Under the pieces are notes generated by a model. That model did not search any database. It saw only the letters and a program-made list of their open reading frames with translations, and had not been told where the DNA came from. From Mycobacterium sp. ITM-2016-00317 (GTDB lineage: Bacteria; Actinomycetota; Actinomycetes; Mycobacteriales; Mycobacteriaceae), in contig NZ_CP134399.1 in the NCBI RefSeq assembly GCF_002968295.1, positions 2,294,001 through 2,358,000 of the forward strand: DNA of 64,000 nucleotides. Reading direction: 5' to 3'. The position numbers and the translations under genes were made by a program. Below, in pieces: positions 17,732 to 26,069 of this stretch (positions within the stretch are counted from its first letter, which is position 1; every line of letters starts with the position of its first letter).

Positions 17732-18477
17732 GATCGTCTTCTGGTCGCGTTCACCAGCTCCAGCGTGGCCTGCGTCGCAGTCGTCAGCGCCGCCGCGTCC
17801 GCGTCGGTGAGCGACCCGCACACCCAGTCCCAGTGGGCGGCGACGACGTCTCCGGCCTCGGGTGCCGCGGTCAGCGCGGTCGCCCCGCGACGCCACCGCA
17901 CCCGCTCGGTGACGGGTTCGGCCAGGCGCAGGCCGCCGTCCTGCAGGGCCAGCGGCCGGGTGTCCAGGACCACATGCTCGTCGTCCACCGAAATCACTGT
18001 GCCCCAGCGGATCCGGCAGTTCTGCAGGACGCCCAGCGCGGTGCCCGGGTCCCGGTCCAGGAAACGCACCCACGGATAGACCACCAGCACGTGGAAGCTG
18101 TGGTGCGCCGACGCGGGCGCCCCGGCGGGGAGGTCGCCGAGCAGCCCGGTCACCTGCCCGGCGAACGCCGACCGGAGCCGCTCCAGCAGCGTCGCCGCGT
18201 CCACCGCGTCCAGCGACGGACCGCCCACCCAGTAGCTGTGCACCACCTCGGCGTCGAGTGGATCGGCGCTCCCGGTCGCATCGGCGATCGCCTGCAGGTA
18301 CGGCCACGCGCCGTCGAATTCGCGTGCCACCGCGGCCATCTGGTCACCGGCGTCCAGCAGCGCATGCGTGTCCTGCGGCCCGCAGTAGCCGAGTTCGTTG
18401 GGCGGGTAGGCGAACCGGGTGAACAGCGCGTGGCCGGGACGGCTGCGACCGGTCGGGTATCGGGTTGCCGGGACCAC
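17728..18477 (-). CDS. DUF6390 family protein of the hydrogenase cluster
   Basis: A 249-aa protein typical of actinobacterial group 1h hydrogenase loci, of unknown function. It starts GTG 18477, one nt after the hypE stop region. Conserved-looking segments include ALFTRFAYPPNELGYCGP (residues 20-40), VVHSYWVGGPSLD, HSFHVLVVYPWVRFL and WRRGATAL. Cytoplasmic, with no signal or membrane segment. Position after hypE suggests a role in maturation or assembly (inference). The family number is from memory. Confidence 0.7.
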   Translation of the reverse strand: MVPATRYPTGRSRPGHALFTRFAYPPNELGYCGPQDTHALLDAGDQMAAVAREFDGAWPYLQAIADATGSADPLDAEVVHSYWVGGPSLDAVDAATLLERLRSAFAGQVTGLLGDLPAGAPASAHHSFHVLVVYPWVRFLDRDPGTALGVLQNCRIRWGTVISVDDEHVVLDTRPLALQDGGLRLAEPVTERVRWRRGATALTAAPEAGDVVAAHWDWVCGSLTDADAAALTTATQATLELVNATRRRS

Positions 18478-18478
18478 G

Positions 18479-19552
18479 TCAGCAGATCCGGGGGAGCTGT
18501 TCGCCGATGGGCAGGTCGACCACCCGGGTGCCGCCCAGCGCCGTCCGGGCCACCACCATGCCGGGGTGGTCGCCGACGCAGGTACCGATGACCGCCGCCC
18601 GGGCACCCAGCGGGTGCGCGCGCATCGCGGCGAGCACCCGGTCGGCGTCGGCGGCGGGCACGAACGCGACGAGCTTGCCCTCGTTGGCGACATAGAGCGG
18701 ATCGAGGCCGAGCATGCTGCACGCATCGCGCACCTGCGACGGAATCGGAAGCGCGCGTTCGTCGATCGACACCCCGACCTTCGCGGCCCTGGCGATCTCG
18801 TTGAGGGTGGCGGCCAGCCCGCCCCGCGTCGGATCGCGCAGCGCGTGCAGGTCGGCGCCGGTGGCCATCATCGCGGCCACCAGACCGTGCAGCGGGGCGG
18901 TGTCGCTGGCCACCGTGGTGCCGAACTCCAGCCCTTCGCGGCAGCTCAGCACGGCGACCCCGTGGACGCCGAGGTCGCCGCTGACGATCACCGCATCGCC
19001 CGGCCGCGCGCGCTGCGGACGGATGTCGGTGCGGTCGTCGACCAGCCCGATGCCCGCGGTGTTGATGTACACGCCGTCGCCGTGACCGGAGTCGACGACC
19101 TTGGTGTCGCCGGTGACCAGTTTCACCCCCGCCGCCAGCGCCGCCGTCCCGACGGCCTGGGCGATCCTGGCCAGTTCGTCGAGTGGGGTGCCCTCTTCGA
19201 GGATGAACGCCGTCGACAGCACCTTGGGCACGGCGCCGGCCATCGCCAGGTCGTTGACCGTGCCGTTGACCGCGAGATCGCCGATGGTGCCGCCCGGGAA
19301 CACCATCGGTTTGACGACGAACGAGTCGGTGGAGAACGCCAGTCGCGCGCCGCCGATGTCGACGACCGCCGAATCCCCGAGCCCGGCGTCGGCCGCGGGC
19401 CCGAACGCCGGCATGAACAGCTGCTCGATGAGTTCACCGGACATCGCGCCGCCGCCGCCGTGTCCCATCACGATGTTGGGCGCGTCGCGCAGGGCGACCG
19501 GGCACACCCACGCCTGCAGATCCACGGTCGGCTGCGGCTCCGGATCAGGCAT
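18479..19552 (-). CDS. hypE: Hydrogenase maturation protein HypE
   Basis: Dehydrates the thiocarboxamide made by HypF to a thiocyanate on its C-terminal Cys and donates cyanide for the Fe(CN)2CO centre. 357 aa. An AIRS/PurM-like ATP-binding fold is seen in [10 protein letters not shown] (29-38), [10 protein letters not shown] and [13 protein letters not shown]. The protein ends PRIC, with the essential terminal Cys. ATG 19552 overlaps the hypD stop by 8 nt. Intact, with all landmarks present. Confidence 0.96.
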   Translation of the reverse strand: MPDPEPQPTVDLQAWVCPVALRDAPNIVMGHGGGGAMSGELIEQLFMPAFGPAADAGLGDSAVVDIGGARLAFSTDSFVVKPMVFPGGTIGDLAVNGTVNDLAMAGAVPKVLSTAFILEEGTPLDELARIAQAVGTAALAAGVKLVTGDTKVVDSGHGDGVYINTAGIGLVDDRTDIRPQRARPGDAVIVSGDLGVHGVAVLSCREGLEFGTTVASDTAPLHGLVAAMMATGADLHALRDPTRGGLAATLNEIARAAKVGVSIDERALPIPSQVRDACSMLGLDPLYVANEGKLVAFVPAADADRVLAAMRAHPLGARAAVIGTCVGDHPGMVVARTALGGTRVVDLPIGEQLPRIC

Positions 19553-20645
19553 GGGTCACCTCGAGCCGCCGGTACAGGTAGTAGGCCGCGCAGGCGCCCT
19601 CCGACGAGACCATGGTGGCCCCCAACGGATTTCGCGGTGTGCACCGGGTGCCGAACGCCGCGCACTCGTGCGGTTTGAGCAGGCCCTGCAACACCTCGCC
19701 GGACCGGCACACCGCGGACTCCTCGGTGTGGATGCCGGTGACGGCGAATCGCTGCTCGGCGTCGAAGTCGCGGTAGGCCTGCGACAGTCGCCAGCCGCTG
19801 CCGGGGATCACGCCGATGCCGCGCCAGGCCCGGTCGGTCACCTCGAACACGTCCAGCAGCATCGCCCTCGCGGCCGGATTGCCGTCGTCCTGCACCGCCC
19901 GCTGGTACGCGTTCTCCAGTTCGTGCCGGCCGGATTCCAGCTGCACCACCGTGCGCCGGATGCCTTCGAGGATGTCCAGCGGTTCGAATCCGGTCACCAC
20001 GATCGGGATCCCGTATCTCTGGCACAGCGGCGGATATTCGGCGGTGCCCATCACCGTGCACACGTGTCCGGCGGCCAGGAACGCCTGCACGCGACACGAC
20101 GGGGACTCCATGATCGCCGCGATCGCCGGGGGCACCAGCACGTGCGAGACGAGCAGCGAGAAGTTCTCGATGCCGAGCCGTCTGGCCTGGTACACCGTCA
20201 TCGCGTTGGCGGGGGCGGTGGTCTCGAATCCGATGCCGAAGAACACCACCTGTTTGTCGGGGTGGTCGCGGGCGACGGTCAGCGCGTCCAGCGGCGAGTA
20301 GACGACGCGGACGTCGCCGCCCTCGCTCTTGACGCGGAACAGGTCCTTCTCGCTGCCCGGCACCCGCAGCATGTCGCCGAACGAGCAGAAGATCACCTCG
20401 GGGCGGGACGCGATCTCCAGTGCCTTGTCGATCACCTCCAGCGGCGTGACGCACACCGGGCAGCCCGGCCCGTGGATCATCTCGACGGTATCGGGGAGCA
20501 GCTGGTCGATGCCGTGGCGGATGATCGAATGTGTCTGGCCGCCACAGACTTCCATGATCGACCAGCGCCGGGTGGCGGCCGACGTGATCTGGTCGATCAG
20601 CCTTCTGGCCAGCTCGGGATTGCTGAACTCGTCCAGGTACTTCAC
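19545..20645 (-). CDS. hypD: Hydrogenase maturation protein HypD
   Basis: Iron-sulfur scaffold that, with HypC, holds the Fe(CN)2CO unit during assembly. 366 aa from GTG 20645. Key motifs are [14 protein letters not shown] (Cys near 33), [10 protein letters not shown] (the CPVC near 65), GFETTAP and AGHVCTVMG. The C-terminal half carries the [4Fe-4S] cysteines ([17 protein letters not shown]). The GTG start forms GTGA with the hypC stop. The upstream frame is open, but homology begins at KYLDEF. Confidence 0.96.
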   Translation of the reverse strand: MKYLDEFSNPELARRLIDQITSAATRRWSIMEVCGGQTHSIIRHGIDQLLPDTVEMIHGPGCPVCVTPLEVIDKALEIASRPEVIFCSFGDMLRVPGSEKDLFRVKSEGGDVRVVYSPLDALTVARDHPDKQVVFFGIGFETTAPANAMTVYQARRLGIENFSLLVSHVLVPPAIAAIMESPSCRVQAFLAAGHVCTVMGTAEYPPLCQRYGIPIVVTGFEPLDILEGIRRTVVQLESGRHELENAYQRAVQDDGNPAARAMLLDVFEVTDRAWRGIGVIPGSGWRLSQAYRDFDAEQRFAVTGIHTEESAVCRSGEVLQGLLKPHECAAFGTRCTPRNPLGATMVSSEGACAAYYLYRRLEVTHA

Positions 20646-20956
20646 GGGGTCACCTCCGACCCGTTGCGTGCGGGGTTGGCGGCGCCGGCCTGCCGGGCGG
20701 CCGCCTCGAAGCCGTCGCCGAACTCCTCGGCCAGCACGCCCAGGTGTTCGAACTCGGCCAGGGTGCGGGTCGCGGACTCCTCGTCGAGCCGTTGCAGGGC
20801 GAACCCGACGTGCACCACCACGTAGTGGCCGATCTCGGCGTCGGGGAGGTACTGCAGGCACACGTCCTTGCGGACGCCGCCGAAGTCGACGACCGACATC
20901 AGCGTGCCGTCCCGTTCCTCGATGCTGACGATCCTGCCCGGTACTGCAAGACACAT
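20642..20956 (-). CDS. hypC: HypC/HybG-family hydrogenase maturation chaperone (copy 2)
   Basis: 104 aa starting [10 protein letters not shown]; the N-terminal Met-Cys pair binds the iron unit and the hydrogenase large subunit. The HypC fold continues with [16 protein letters not shown] and [18 protein letters not shown] longer than usual tail (about residues 80-104) is Ala/Glu-rich. Translationally coupled to hypD (GTGA). A second HypC lies upstream of hypF; this copy is the intact one in this sequence. Confidence 0.93.
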   Translation of the reverse strand: MCLAVPGRIVSIEERDGTLMSVVDFGGVRKDVCLQYLPDAEIGHYVVVHVGFALQRLDEESATRTLAEFEHLGVLAEEFGDGFEAAARQAGAANPARNGSEVTP

Positions 20957-20969
20957 CGGCCTCCTCCTT

Positions 20970-23237
20970 TCAGACGGCGTTGCCCACCAGTAGTTGTCCC
21001 AGCGCGAGGCCCGCGTCGTTCGGCGGCACCATGCGGTGGGTGATCACGTCGAATCCGTGGTCGCCCAGCAGGGTGCGGGCGGTGCGCAGCAGCAGGGCGT
21101 TCTGGAACACGCCGCCGGACAGCGCCACGGTGTGCCCGGGATTCGCGGCGGCGACGTCGAGGATCAGCGCCGCGACGGCACGGTGGAAGCGGGCGCCGAT
21201 CACGCCCGCGGTGACCCCGGCGCGGACGTCGTCGACCACCGCGCTCAGCACGGGCGCGGGGTCGATCAGCGCGGTGGAGTCCGCGGTGCCGACGGCGAAC
21301 CGGTAAGCCGTGCCGCCCCAATCGCTCTCGCGGGCCAGGCCTTCGAGTTCGACCGCGGCCTGCGCCTCGTAGTCGACCACCTGACGTACCCCGGCCAGTG
21401 CGGACACCGCGTCGAACAACCGGCCCATGCTGGAGGTCGGTGCGCAGCCCAGGCCCGTCTCGAGCTGGTGGCGTAGCACCCTCTGTTCGTCGGCGGGGCA
21501 GGCGCGCACCGGAGCCAGATCCCGCGTCCACGGCAGGCCCGCGGCCCACAGGTGCGCCAGCGCCATCCGGTACGGGCGCCGCACGCTGACGTCACCGCCG
21601 GCCAGCGGGACGTAACACAGCCGGGCCAGGCGCTGGTAGCCCTTGTAGTCGGCCAGCAGGACCTCGCCGCCCCAGATCGCCCCGTCGGGCCCGTAACCCG
21701 TTCCGTCGAAAGCGAACCCGAGGACGCGGTCGGAGCCGTCCAGGCCGTGCTCGGCCATCACCGCGGCGATGTGCGCGTGATGGTGCTGCACGAGGCGCAC
21801 CCGGCCTGCGGCGTTGCGGTGCGCCCACGCCGTCGAGCGGTACCGCGGGTGGGCGTCGGCGACGAGCACCTCCGGGTCGACGGCGGTGAGCCGGCTCAGG
21901 TGTTGCTGCGCGGAGTCGAAGGCCGACAGCGTGGCCAGATCGTCCATGTCGCCGATGTGCTGGCTCAGCCAGGCGTACCTGCCTTCGGCGACGGCCAGGG
22001 TGTTCTTCAGGTCGGCGCCCACGGCCAGTGTCGGCGGCACCGCGACCGGCAGCGCGATCGGCAGCGGGGCGTAGCCGCGGGAGCGCCGGAGCGGGGTGTC
22101 GGCGCGCATCACCGAGTCGTCACATGGTGTCAGGATGGCTCGGTCGTGCCACAGCCGGCCGTCGGCCAGGCCCGAAAGGCGTTCCAGGGCATCGTCGTCG
22201 GTGAAGCAGATGGGTTCGCCGCCGAGGTTCCCCGACGTCATCACCAGCACCTGCGGCCCCGGCTCGTCACCGTCGATCCCGAAGAGCAGCGTGTGCAGCG
22301 GGGTGTAGGCCAGCAGCACCCCGAGGTCGGGGTTGCGCGGCGCCACCACGTCGGCGACCGCGGCGCCCGCGCGCCGGGGCATCAGCACGATCGGCCGGGC
22401 CGGACCCTGCAGCAGCGCCGCGGACGCGGCGTCCACGTCGGCGACGGCGCGTGCCCCGGCCAGGTCGGGCACCATCACCGCGAACGGCTTGTCGCCGCGG
22501 CGTTTCCGGGCGCGCAGCGCGGTCACCGCTGCCGGGTCGGCCGCGTCGCACGCGAGGTGGTATCCGCCGACACCCTTGACCGCGAGTACCCCGCCCGCGC
22601 GCAACAGCCGCCGTGCCGCGCGCAGCCCAGCCGTCCCGGGCGTCTCGTGCCCGTCGCCGTCCCGGTAGCGCAGCGTCGGTCCGCAGCCCGGGCAGCAGAC
22701 CGGCTGGGCGTGGAACCGGCGGTCGGCGGGGTCGGAGTACTCGCGCGTGCAGTCGGGGCACATCGGGAAGTCGGCCATCGTCGTGGACGACCGGTCGTAC
22801 GGCAGCGCGGCGATGAGGGTGAACCGCGGACCGCAGTTGGTGCAGTTGACGAACGGGTGCCGGTAACGGCGGTCGTCCGGGTCGCGCAGCTCGGCGGCGC
22901 AGTCGGCGCACATCGCGACGTCGGGGGAGGCGAGCGTGCGGCCGCCGCCGGTGCGGGACGTGTCCGCGATCGTGAAACCGGTGCCGCCGATGAGCGGGAC
23001 AGATTGCACGTCAACGGATTCGATGACTGCCAGCGGCGGCGGGCGCTCCCGCAGGAGGGCCAGGAACCCGTCGATGTCGTCGGCGGCGCCCTCCAGTTCG
23101 ACCACGGCCCCGGTGCTGTCGTTGCGCACCGAGCCGGACAGTCCCAGCGCGGTGGCCCCGGTGTAGACGAAGGGCCGGAACCCCACGCCCTGCACCACAC
23201 CGTGCACTTCGACGCGCACCCGCCGCCGGCCGGTCAC
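20970..23237 (-). CDS. hypF: Carbamoyltransferase HypF
   Basis: Makes the cyanide precursor by transferring carbamoyl from carbamoyl phosphate to the HypE C-terminal Cys. 755 aa from GTG 23237. Domains in order: acylphosphatase-like (VHGVVQGVGFRPFVY, 8-22) and paired zinc fingers (CADCAAEL, NCTNCGPRF, CPDCTREY, CCPGCGP). A YrdC-like domain (KGVGGYHLACDA, RKRRGDKPFAVM) and a Kae1/carbamoyltransferase domain (HHHAHIAAVMAEH, FAFDGTGYG, LSGGVFQN) follow. GTG 23237 lies where the undisturbed hypC frame would stop (GTGA). In the sequence as given, the hypC frame also runs into it. Confidence 0.92.
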   Translation of the reverse strand: MTGRRRVRVEVHGVVQGVGFRPFVYTGATALGLSGSVRNDSTGAVVELEGAADDIDGFLALLRERPPPLAVIESVDVQSVPLIGGTGFTIADTSRTGGGRTLASPDVAMCADCAAELRDPDDRRYRHPFVNCTNCGPRFTLIAALPYDRSSTTMADFPMCPDCTREYSDPADRRFHAQPVCCPGCGPTLRYRDGDGHETPGTAGLRAARRLLRAGGVLAVKGVGGYHLACDAADPAAVTALRARKRRGDKPFAVMVPDLAGARAVADVDAASAALLQGPARPIVLMPRRAGAAVADVVAPRNPDLGVLLAYTPLHTLLFGIDGDEPGPQVLVMTSGNLGGEPICFTDDDALERLSGLADGRLWHDRAILTPCDDSVMRADTPLRRSRGYAPLPIALPVAVPPTLAVGADLKNTLAVAEGRYAWLSQHIGDMDDLATLSAFDSAQQHLSRLTAVDPEVLVADAHPRYRSTAWAHRNAAGRVRLVQHHHAHIAAVMAEHGLDGSDRVLGFAFDGTGYGPDGAIWGGEVLLADYKGYQRLARLCYVPLAGGDVSVRRPYRMALAHLWAAGLPWTRDLAPVRACPADEQRVLRHQLETGLGCAPTSSMGRLFDAVSALAGVRQVVDYEAQAAVELEGLARESDWGGTAYRFAVGTADSTALIDPAPVLSAVVDDVRAGVTAGVIGARFHRAVAALILDVAAANPGHTVALSGGVFQNALLLRTARTLLGDHGFDVITHRMVPPNDAGLALGQLLVGNAV

Positions 23238-23489
23238 GGCTCGTCCTCGTCGGGCCAGGCCCCGGCCCATCAGTTCCAGACCGGCCAGCGCCGCCTCCGC
23301 ACCGGCCGCGTCGGTCTTCTCGACCACGAACCCCATGTGGATGATCACCCAGTCCCCGGGTGCGAAGCGTTCCTCGGGCAGCATGCCGATGTTGACCTTG
23401 CGGTGCTCGCCGGCGACGTCGACGAGCGCGAGCTGGTCGCCGTACCCGGCCACCATGCCGACGACCTGTCCCGGAATGCCCAGACACAT
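23234..23489 (-). CDS. hypC: HypC hydrogenase maturation chaperone (copy 1), frame shifted near its end into hypF
   Basis: Starts MCLGIPGQVVGMVAGYGDQ at 23489, followed by VDVAGEHRKVNIGMLPEE and DWVIIHMGFVVEKTDAAGA: a normal HypC. The run of four Gs (C on the plus strand, 23260-23263) puts the frame in phase with hypF, so the sequence reads as an 839-aa HypC-HypF fusion. Removing one G gives an 84-aa protein ending MGRAWPDEDEP with TGA at 23236-23234, overlapping the hypF GTG. That is the expected arrangement, so I infer a one-base insertion (real or sequencing). Only about eight C-terminal residues are affected. Confidence 0.8.
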
Positions 23490-23490
23490 G

Positions 23491-23979
23491 TCAGGCCCCT
23501 TCCGCCTGGGGGTGCGCCCGCAGGAGGACCAGCACGTCCTCGACGGCGCGCGCGGCCGCGGGCACCGCGGCCGCGACGGGCGCCGACAGACCGATGCCGT
23601 CCTCGACGACGGCGACCTCACATCCGACGACGACGGTGGGCGGGGCCGACCCGCCGAGCGCGGCCAGGCCGGCGAACACCGCGCCGGGATCCATCGCGTG
23701 GGCGTCCAGACCGGCACGGGTGGTGAGGGACCGGTGATCGACTTCGAACACGTGCAGCGTGCCGGGCGCGCCGCGGTCGGGGACGGCGTCGACGAGCACC
23801 AGCGCCGACCAGTCGTCGAGCAGGTCGTAGGCCAGGTGCATGCCCCGGATGCCGTAGTCGGTCAACTGGATGTCCGGCCCGGCGAGCCGGCGCGGGACGC
23901 GGCGGATGACCTCGGGGCCGAAGCCGTCGTCCCCGAGGAAGATGTTGCCGATACCGGCTACCAGGATCCGTGGCGTGAT
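23491..23979 (-). CDS. Hydrogenase maturation protease, apparent non-standard ATC start
   Basis: HybD/HyaD-type endopeptidase that would trim the HhyL C-terminus after its final His. The full family N-terminus is present: LVAGIGNIFLGDDGFGPEVI, with the Asp/Glu pair that binds nickel. VLVDAV and the His of LDAHAMDPG follow. From the in-frame TGA upstream down to 23865 there is no ATG, GTG or TTG. GAGGAG sits 5 nt before an ATC (23979-23977) where homologues begin, giving 162 aa. The first ordinary start (TTG 23865) would drop 38 essential residues. Either a rare ATC start or a mutated/misread ATG. Confidence 0.75.
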   Translation of the reverse strand: MTPRILVAGIGNIFLGDDGFGPEVIRRVPRRLAGPDIQLTDYGIRGMHLAYDLLDDWSALVLVDAVPDRGAPGTLHVFEVDHRSLTTRAGLDAHAMDPGAVFAGLAALGGSAPPTVVVGCEVAVVEDGIGLSAPVAAAVPAAARAVEDVLVLLRAHPQAEGA

Positions 23980-23995
23980 GAGGACTCCTCGCCGG

Positions 23996-24115
23996 TCACA
24001 TCCGGCGTATCTTCAGATAGCGCTGCACATCGGGGAGCGACTGCACCCCGATCAGCACCGCGGCGAGGGCCGCGACGACCAGCACCCCCACCGTGATCCG
24101 ACCGATTACCTCCAT
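23996..24115 (-). CDS. 39-aa single-pass membrane peptide (DUF6893-like)
   Basis: Starts MEVIGRITVGVLVVAALAA, one hydrophobic helix (about residues 6-24). A charged tail LPDVQRYLKIRRM follows. It resembles small DUF6893 proteins that accompany actinobacterial hydrogenase genes (family number from memory). ATG 24115 overlaps the end of the upstream 442-aa gene by 10 nt and has GGAG-like bases inside that gene. A membrane peptide next to a soluble hydrogenase could help dock the enzyme to the respiratory chain (inference). Confidence 0.65.
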   Translation of the reverse strand: MEVIGRITVGVLVVAALAAVLIGVQSLPDVQRYLKIRRM

Positions 24116-25434
24116 GGCGAACTCCTTCCGGCCAGCGGTTCCACCTCATCCGGGGCGAAGTACAGGTAGCGGCCGTACCAGTCGTGCAGATCGGCCGCCG
24201 GATCGTCGTCGAGGACGACCCCGATGTGGGTGCCGCCGTCGACGTCGGCGTGCACCGAGGTGACCAGCGCGGTCCGGTCGGCGTAGAAGAAGTCCTGGGC
24301 GTCGGCGCGGCGCGACGGGTGCAGCCGGACCCGGCTGCCCCGGGCGACCCGGGTGCCGTCGACCAGGACCGCGTCCAGCTCGGGACGGACCGCGTTGTCG
24401 GCCTCCGGATCCCACCAGTCCGTACCGGCGGGGACCTCCGGGATCGGCGACGGCGGCCCGGCGTGCGGATCGCGCAGCACGCCGTGCAGGTCGAGCATCT
24501 CCTCGGGGGACATCGCGTCGCAGCGGTCGATGATCCGGGCCGCCAGCGGGTCGGTCGCGCGGGCCTGTGCCTTCTCCTGGTCGGTCATCGTCATCACCCG
24601 CAGGGTCAGGATCTCGTCGATCTCGCAGGAGTCGTAGAGGTCGCCGCGACTCTGTTCGGCGATCTCGGGATGGTCGTACAGGATGATCGGCGAGACCAGC
24701 ACCAGGTGGTGGTCACCGGGCGCGCCGGCGAGCACCGGAAAGCACCGGTGCCGGCCACACCGCGCCGCCGCGCCTGCCGCCGTGTCGGGCGGTTCGAGCA
24801 GCGACACGAATTGGCCGCCGCTGATCTCCAGCAGCAGGTGTGCCCCGATCAGGGAGGTCGCGATCGCCGCGGCCCGGTCGGTGGCCGGCGCGACGGTGTT
24901 GTGCACCTCGACGGTCAGCCGGAGCAGGCCGTCGTCGGGCTCGGCGCGGATCAGCAGCCGCCCCCGCAGCTCGCGGCGCTCACGCACCAGCCTGCCGCCG
25001 GTGACGGTCTCGACATCGGTGCCCGCGGGCACGGTGAAGTCCACGGTGTTCAGGATGTCCGCGGCGTCCAGTGGACCCAGCGCGATCTCGCACTCGACCG
25101 CCTCGTCCCAGCTCAGCCATCGGTGCGCGCCCGCCCGCAGCTCGTCGACCTCGCGGTAGCGGCCACCGGCGTACTCCTGCACGGCCCGGTGCTGCAGTTG
25201 CAGGAAGCGCACCACCCCGGACAGCCGAGGCTCACCCTGCGGCTCGATGAGGATCTGCGCGCTCAGCGATGAGTTCTCACCGACGCCCGCCTGCTCGGCG
25301 CCTGGCGGACCCAGCACACCGAACTGCCAACGGGATCGGTTCTTGTCCGAGGTGGCGCGGTAGGGGTAGAGCAGGTAGCCCTCGTAGAGCACGGCGTCGG
25401 CGACGGCGCGGGCTCGGTCCCATCCGGCGTTCAT
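24106..25434 (-). CDS. Uncharacterised 442-aa hydrogenase-cluster protein
   Basis: Starts MNAGWDRARAVADAVLYEGY; the ATG overlaps the DUF6084 stop (ATGA). No signal peptide or membrane helix. Segments that look conserved are LYEGYLLYPYRATSDKNR (17-34), WQFGVLGPP, LLEISGGQFVSLLEPP (near 205) and VLVSPIILYDHPEIAEQS (near 245). A C-terminal beta-rich region (about 360-440, TRVARGSRVRLHPS then YLYFAPDEVEPL) resembles a small barrel. I do not recognise a function. Homologues are, as far as I know, confined to group 1h-type hydrogenase loci, suggesting an assembly or regulatory factor. Confidence 0.8.
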   Translation of the reverse strand: MNAGWDRARAVADAVLYEGYLLYPYRATSDKNRSRWQFGVLGPPGAEQAGVGENSSLSAQILIEPQGEPRLSGVVRFLQLQHRAVQEYAGGRYREVDELRAGAHRWLSWDEAVECEIALGPLDAADILNTVDFTVPAGTDVETVTGGRLVRERRELRGRLLIRAEPDDGLLRLTVEVHNTVAPATDRAAAIATSLIGAHLLLEISGGQFVSLLEPPDTAAGAAARCGRHRCFPVLAGAPGDHHLVLVSPIILYDHPEIAEQSRGDLYDSCEIDEILTLRVMTMTDQEKAQARATDPLAARIIDRCDAMSPEEMLDLHGVLRDPHAGPPSPIPEVPAGTDWWDPEADNAVRPELDAVLVDGTRVARGSRVRLHPSRRADAQDFFYADRTALVTSVHADVDGGTHIGVVLDDDPAADLHDWYGRYLYFAPDEVEPLAGRSSPWR

Positions 25435-26069
25435 CGCAGTTCCGGTGCGGCGGCGAGCAGTTCGGTGATCGCCTCGTCGAAGCCGAGCAACCCGCGCGCG
25501 GAGCGGTAGGCGGCCAACGCGTCGATGGCCTCGCGCGTCAGGCGCACCCAACCGGTGCCCGGGTAGTGCAGCCGGATGAGATCACGCCACACCGAGACCG
25601 GCATGTCGAAGGGCTGCTCGCGGTCCCACGGCACCTGCCGGACGCTGAAGCTCTGGTTGCCCCGCCCGAACACCGTGCCGCTGAACAGGAATCGCAGCGG
25701 CACCGTGCCCCCGTCGAGGGCGAGCAGATACTTGGCGGCTTTGACCTCGAAATCGTAGGTGCACTCCAGCGGCAGTTCGGCGACGGTGTCCCCGGTGAAG
25801 CCGGGCACCACCGCCGAGGTGTGCTGCCACAAGAAGGTCTGCTGAGTCGCCGACCAGCGGTCCCGGGTGCCGAACAGGTCGGTCAGCCCGTCCGCCTCGG
25901 CCTCGGAGTAGGTCCGCCGCAACGGTTCTATCCGGACCTGACAGCGCAGCGCGACGGCGTGCACCGGATCCGGCCCGTCGGAGGTGATGCCGATGCGGGC
26001 GGTCAGGACCGGGGTCACGGCATAGGGCTCCGGTGCGATGTCGACGACGTCGAAGTGGACCTCGGTCAT
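25431..26069 (-). CDS. DUF6084 family protein of the hydrogenase cluster
   Basis: 212 aa from ATG 26069 (MTEVHFDVVDIAPEPYAVTP). Predicted beta-rich, with CQVRIEPLRRTYSEAEADGL (near 45), FLWQHTSAVVPGFTGDT (near 88) and LLALDGGTVPLRFLFSGTVF (near 125). A helical C-terminus ends ITELLAAAPELR. Function unknown; a regular member of actinobacterial high-affinity hydrogenase operons (family number from memory). ATG overlaps the natural stop of DUF5947. Because of an insertion in that gene, the DUF5947 frame also reads through into this one. Confidence 0.75.
   Translation of the reverse strand: MTEVHFDVVDIAPEPYAVTPVLTARIGITSDGPDPVHAVALRCQVRIEPLRRTYSEAEADGLTDLFGTRDRWSATQQTFLWQHTSAVVPGFTGDTVAELPLECTYDFEVKAAKYLLALDGGTVPLRFLFSGTVFGRGNQSFSVRQVPWDREQPFDMPVSVWRDLIRLHYPGTGWVRLTREAIDALAAYRSARGLLGFDEAITELLAAAPELR

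Noticed and set aside
23234..23489. HypC-HypF as an ancient designed fusion
   Set aside because: The alternative frame gives a normal acidic HypC end and GTGA overlap, so a recent insertion is the simpler explanation, though not proven.
19101..23726. Long plus-strand ORFs opposite hypD, hypC and hypF
   Set aside because: Same antisense effect; no motif, no ribosome site, and perfect hyp genes on the other strand.
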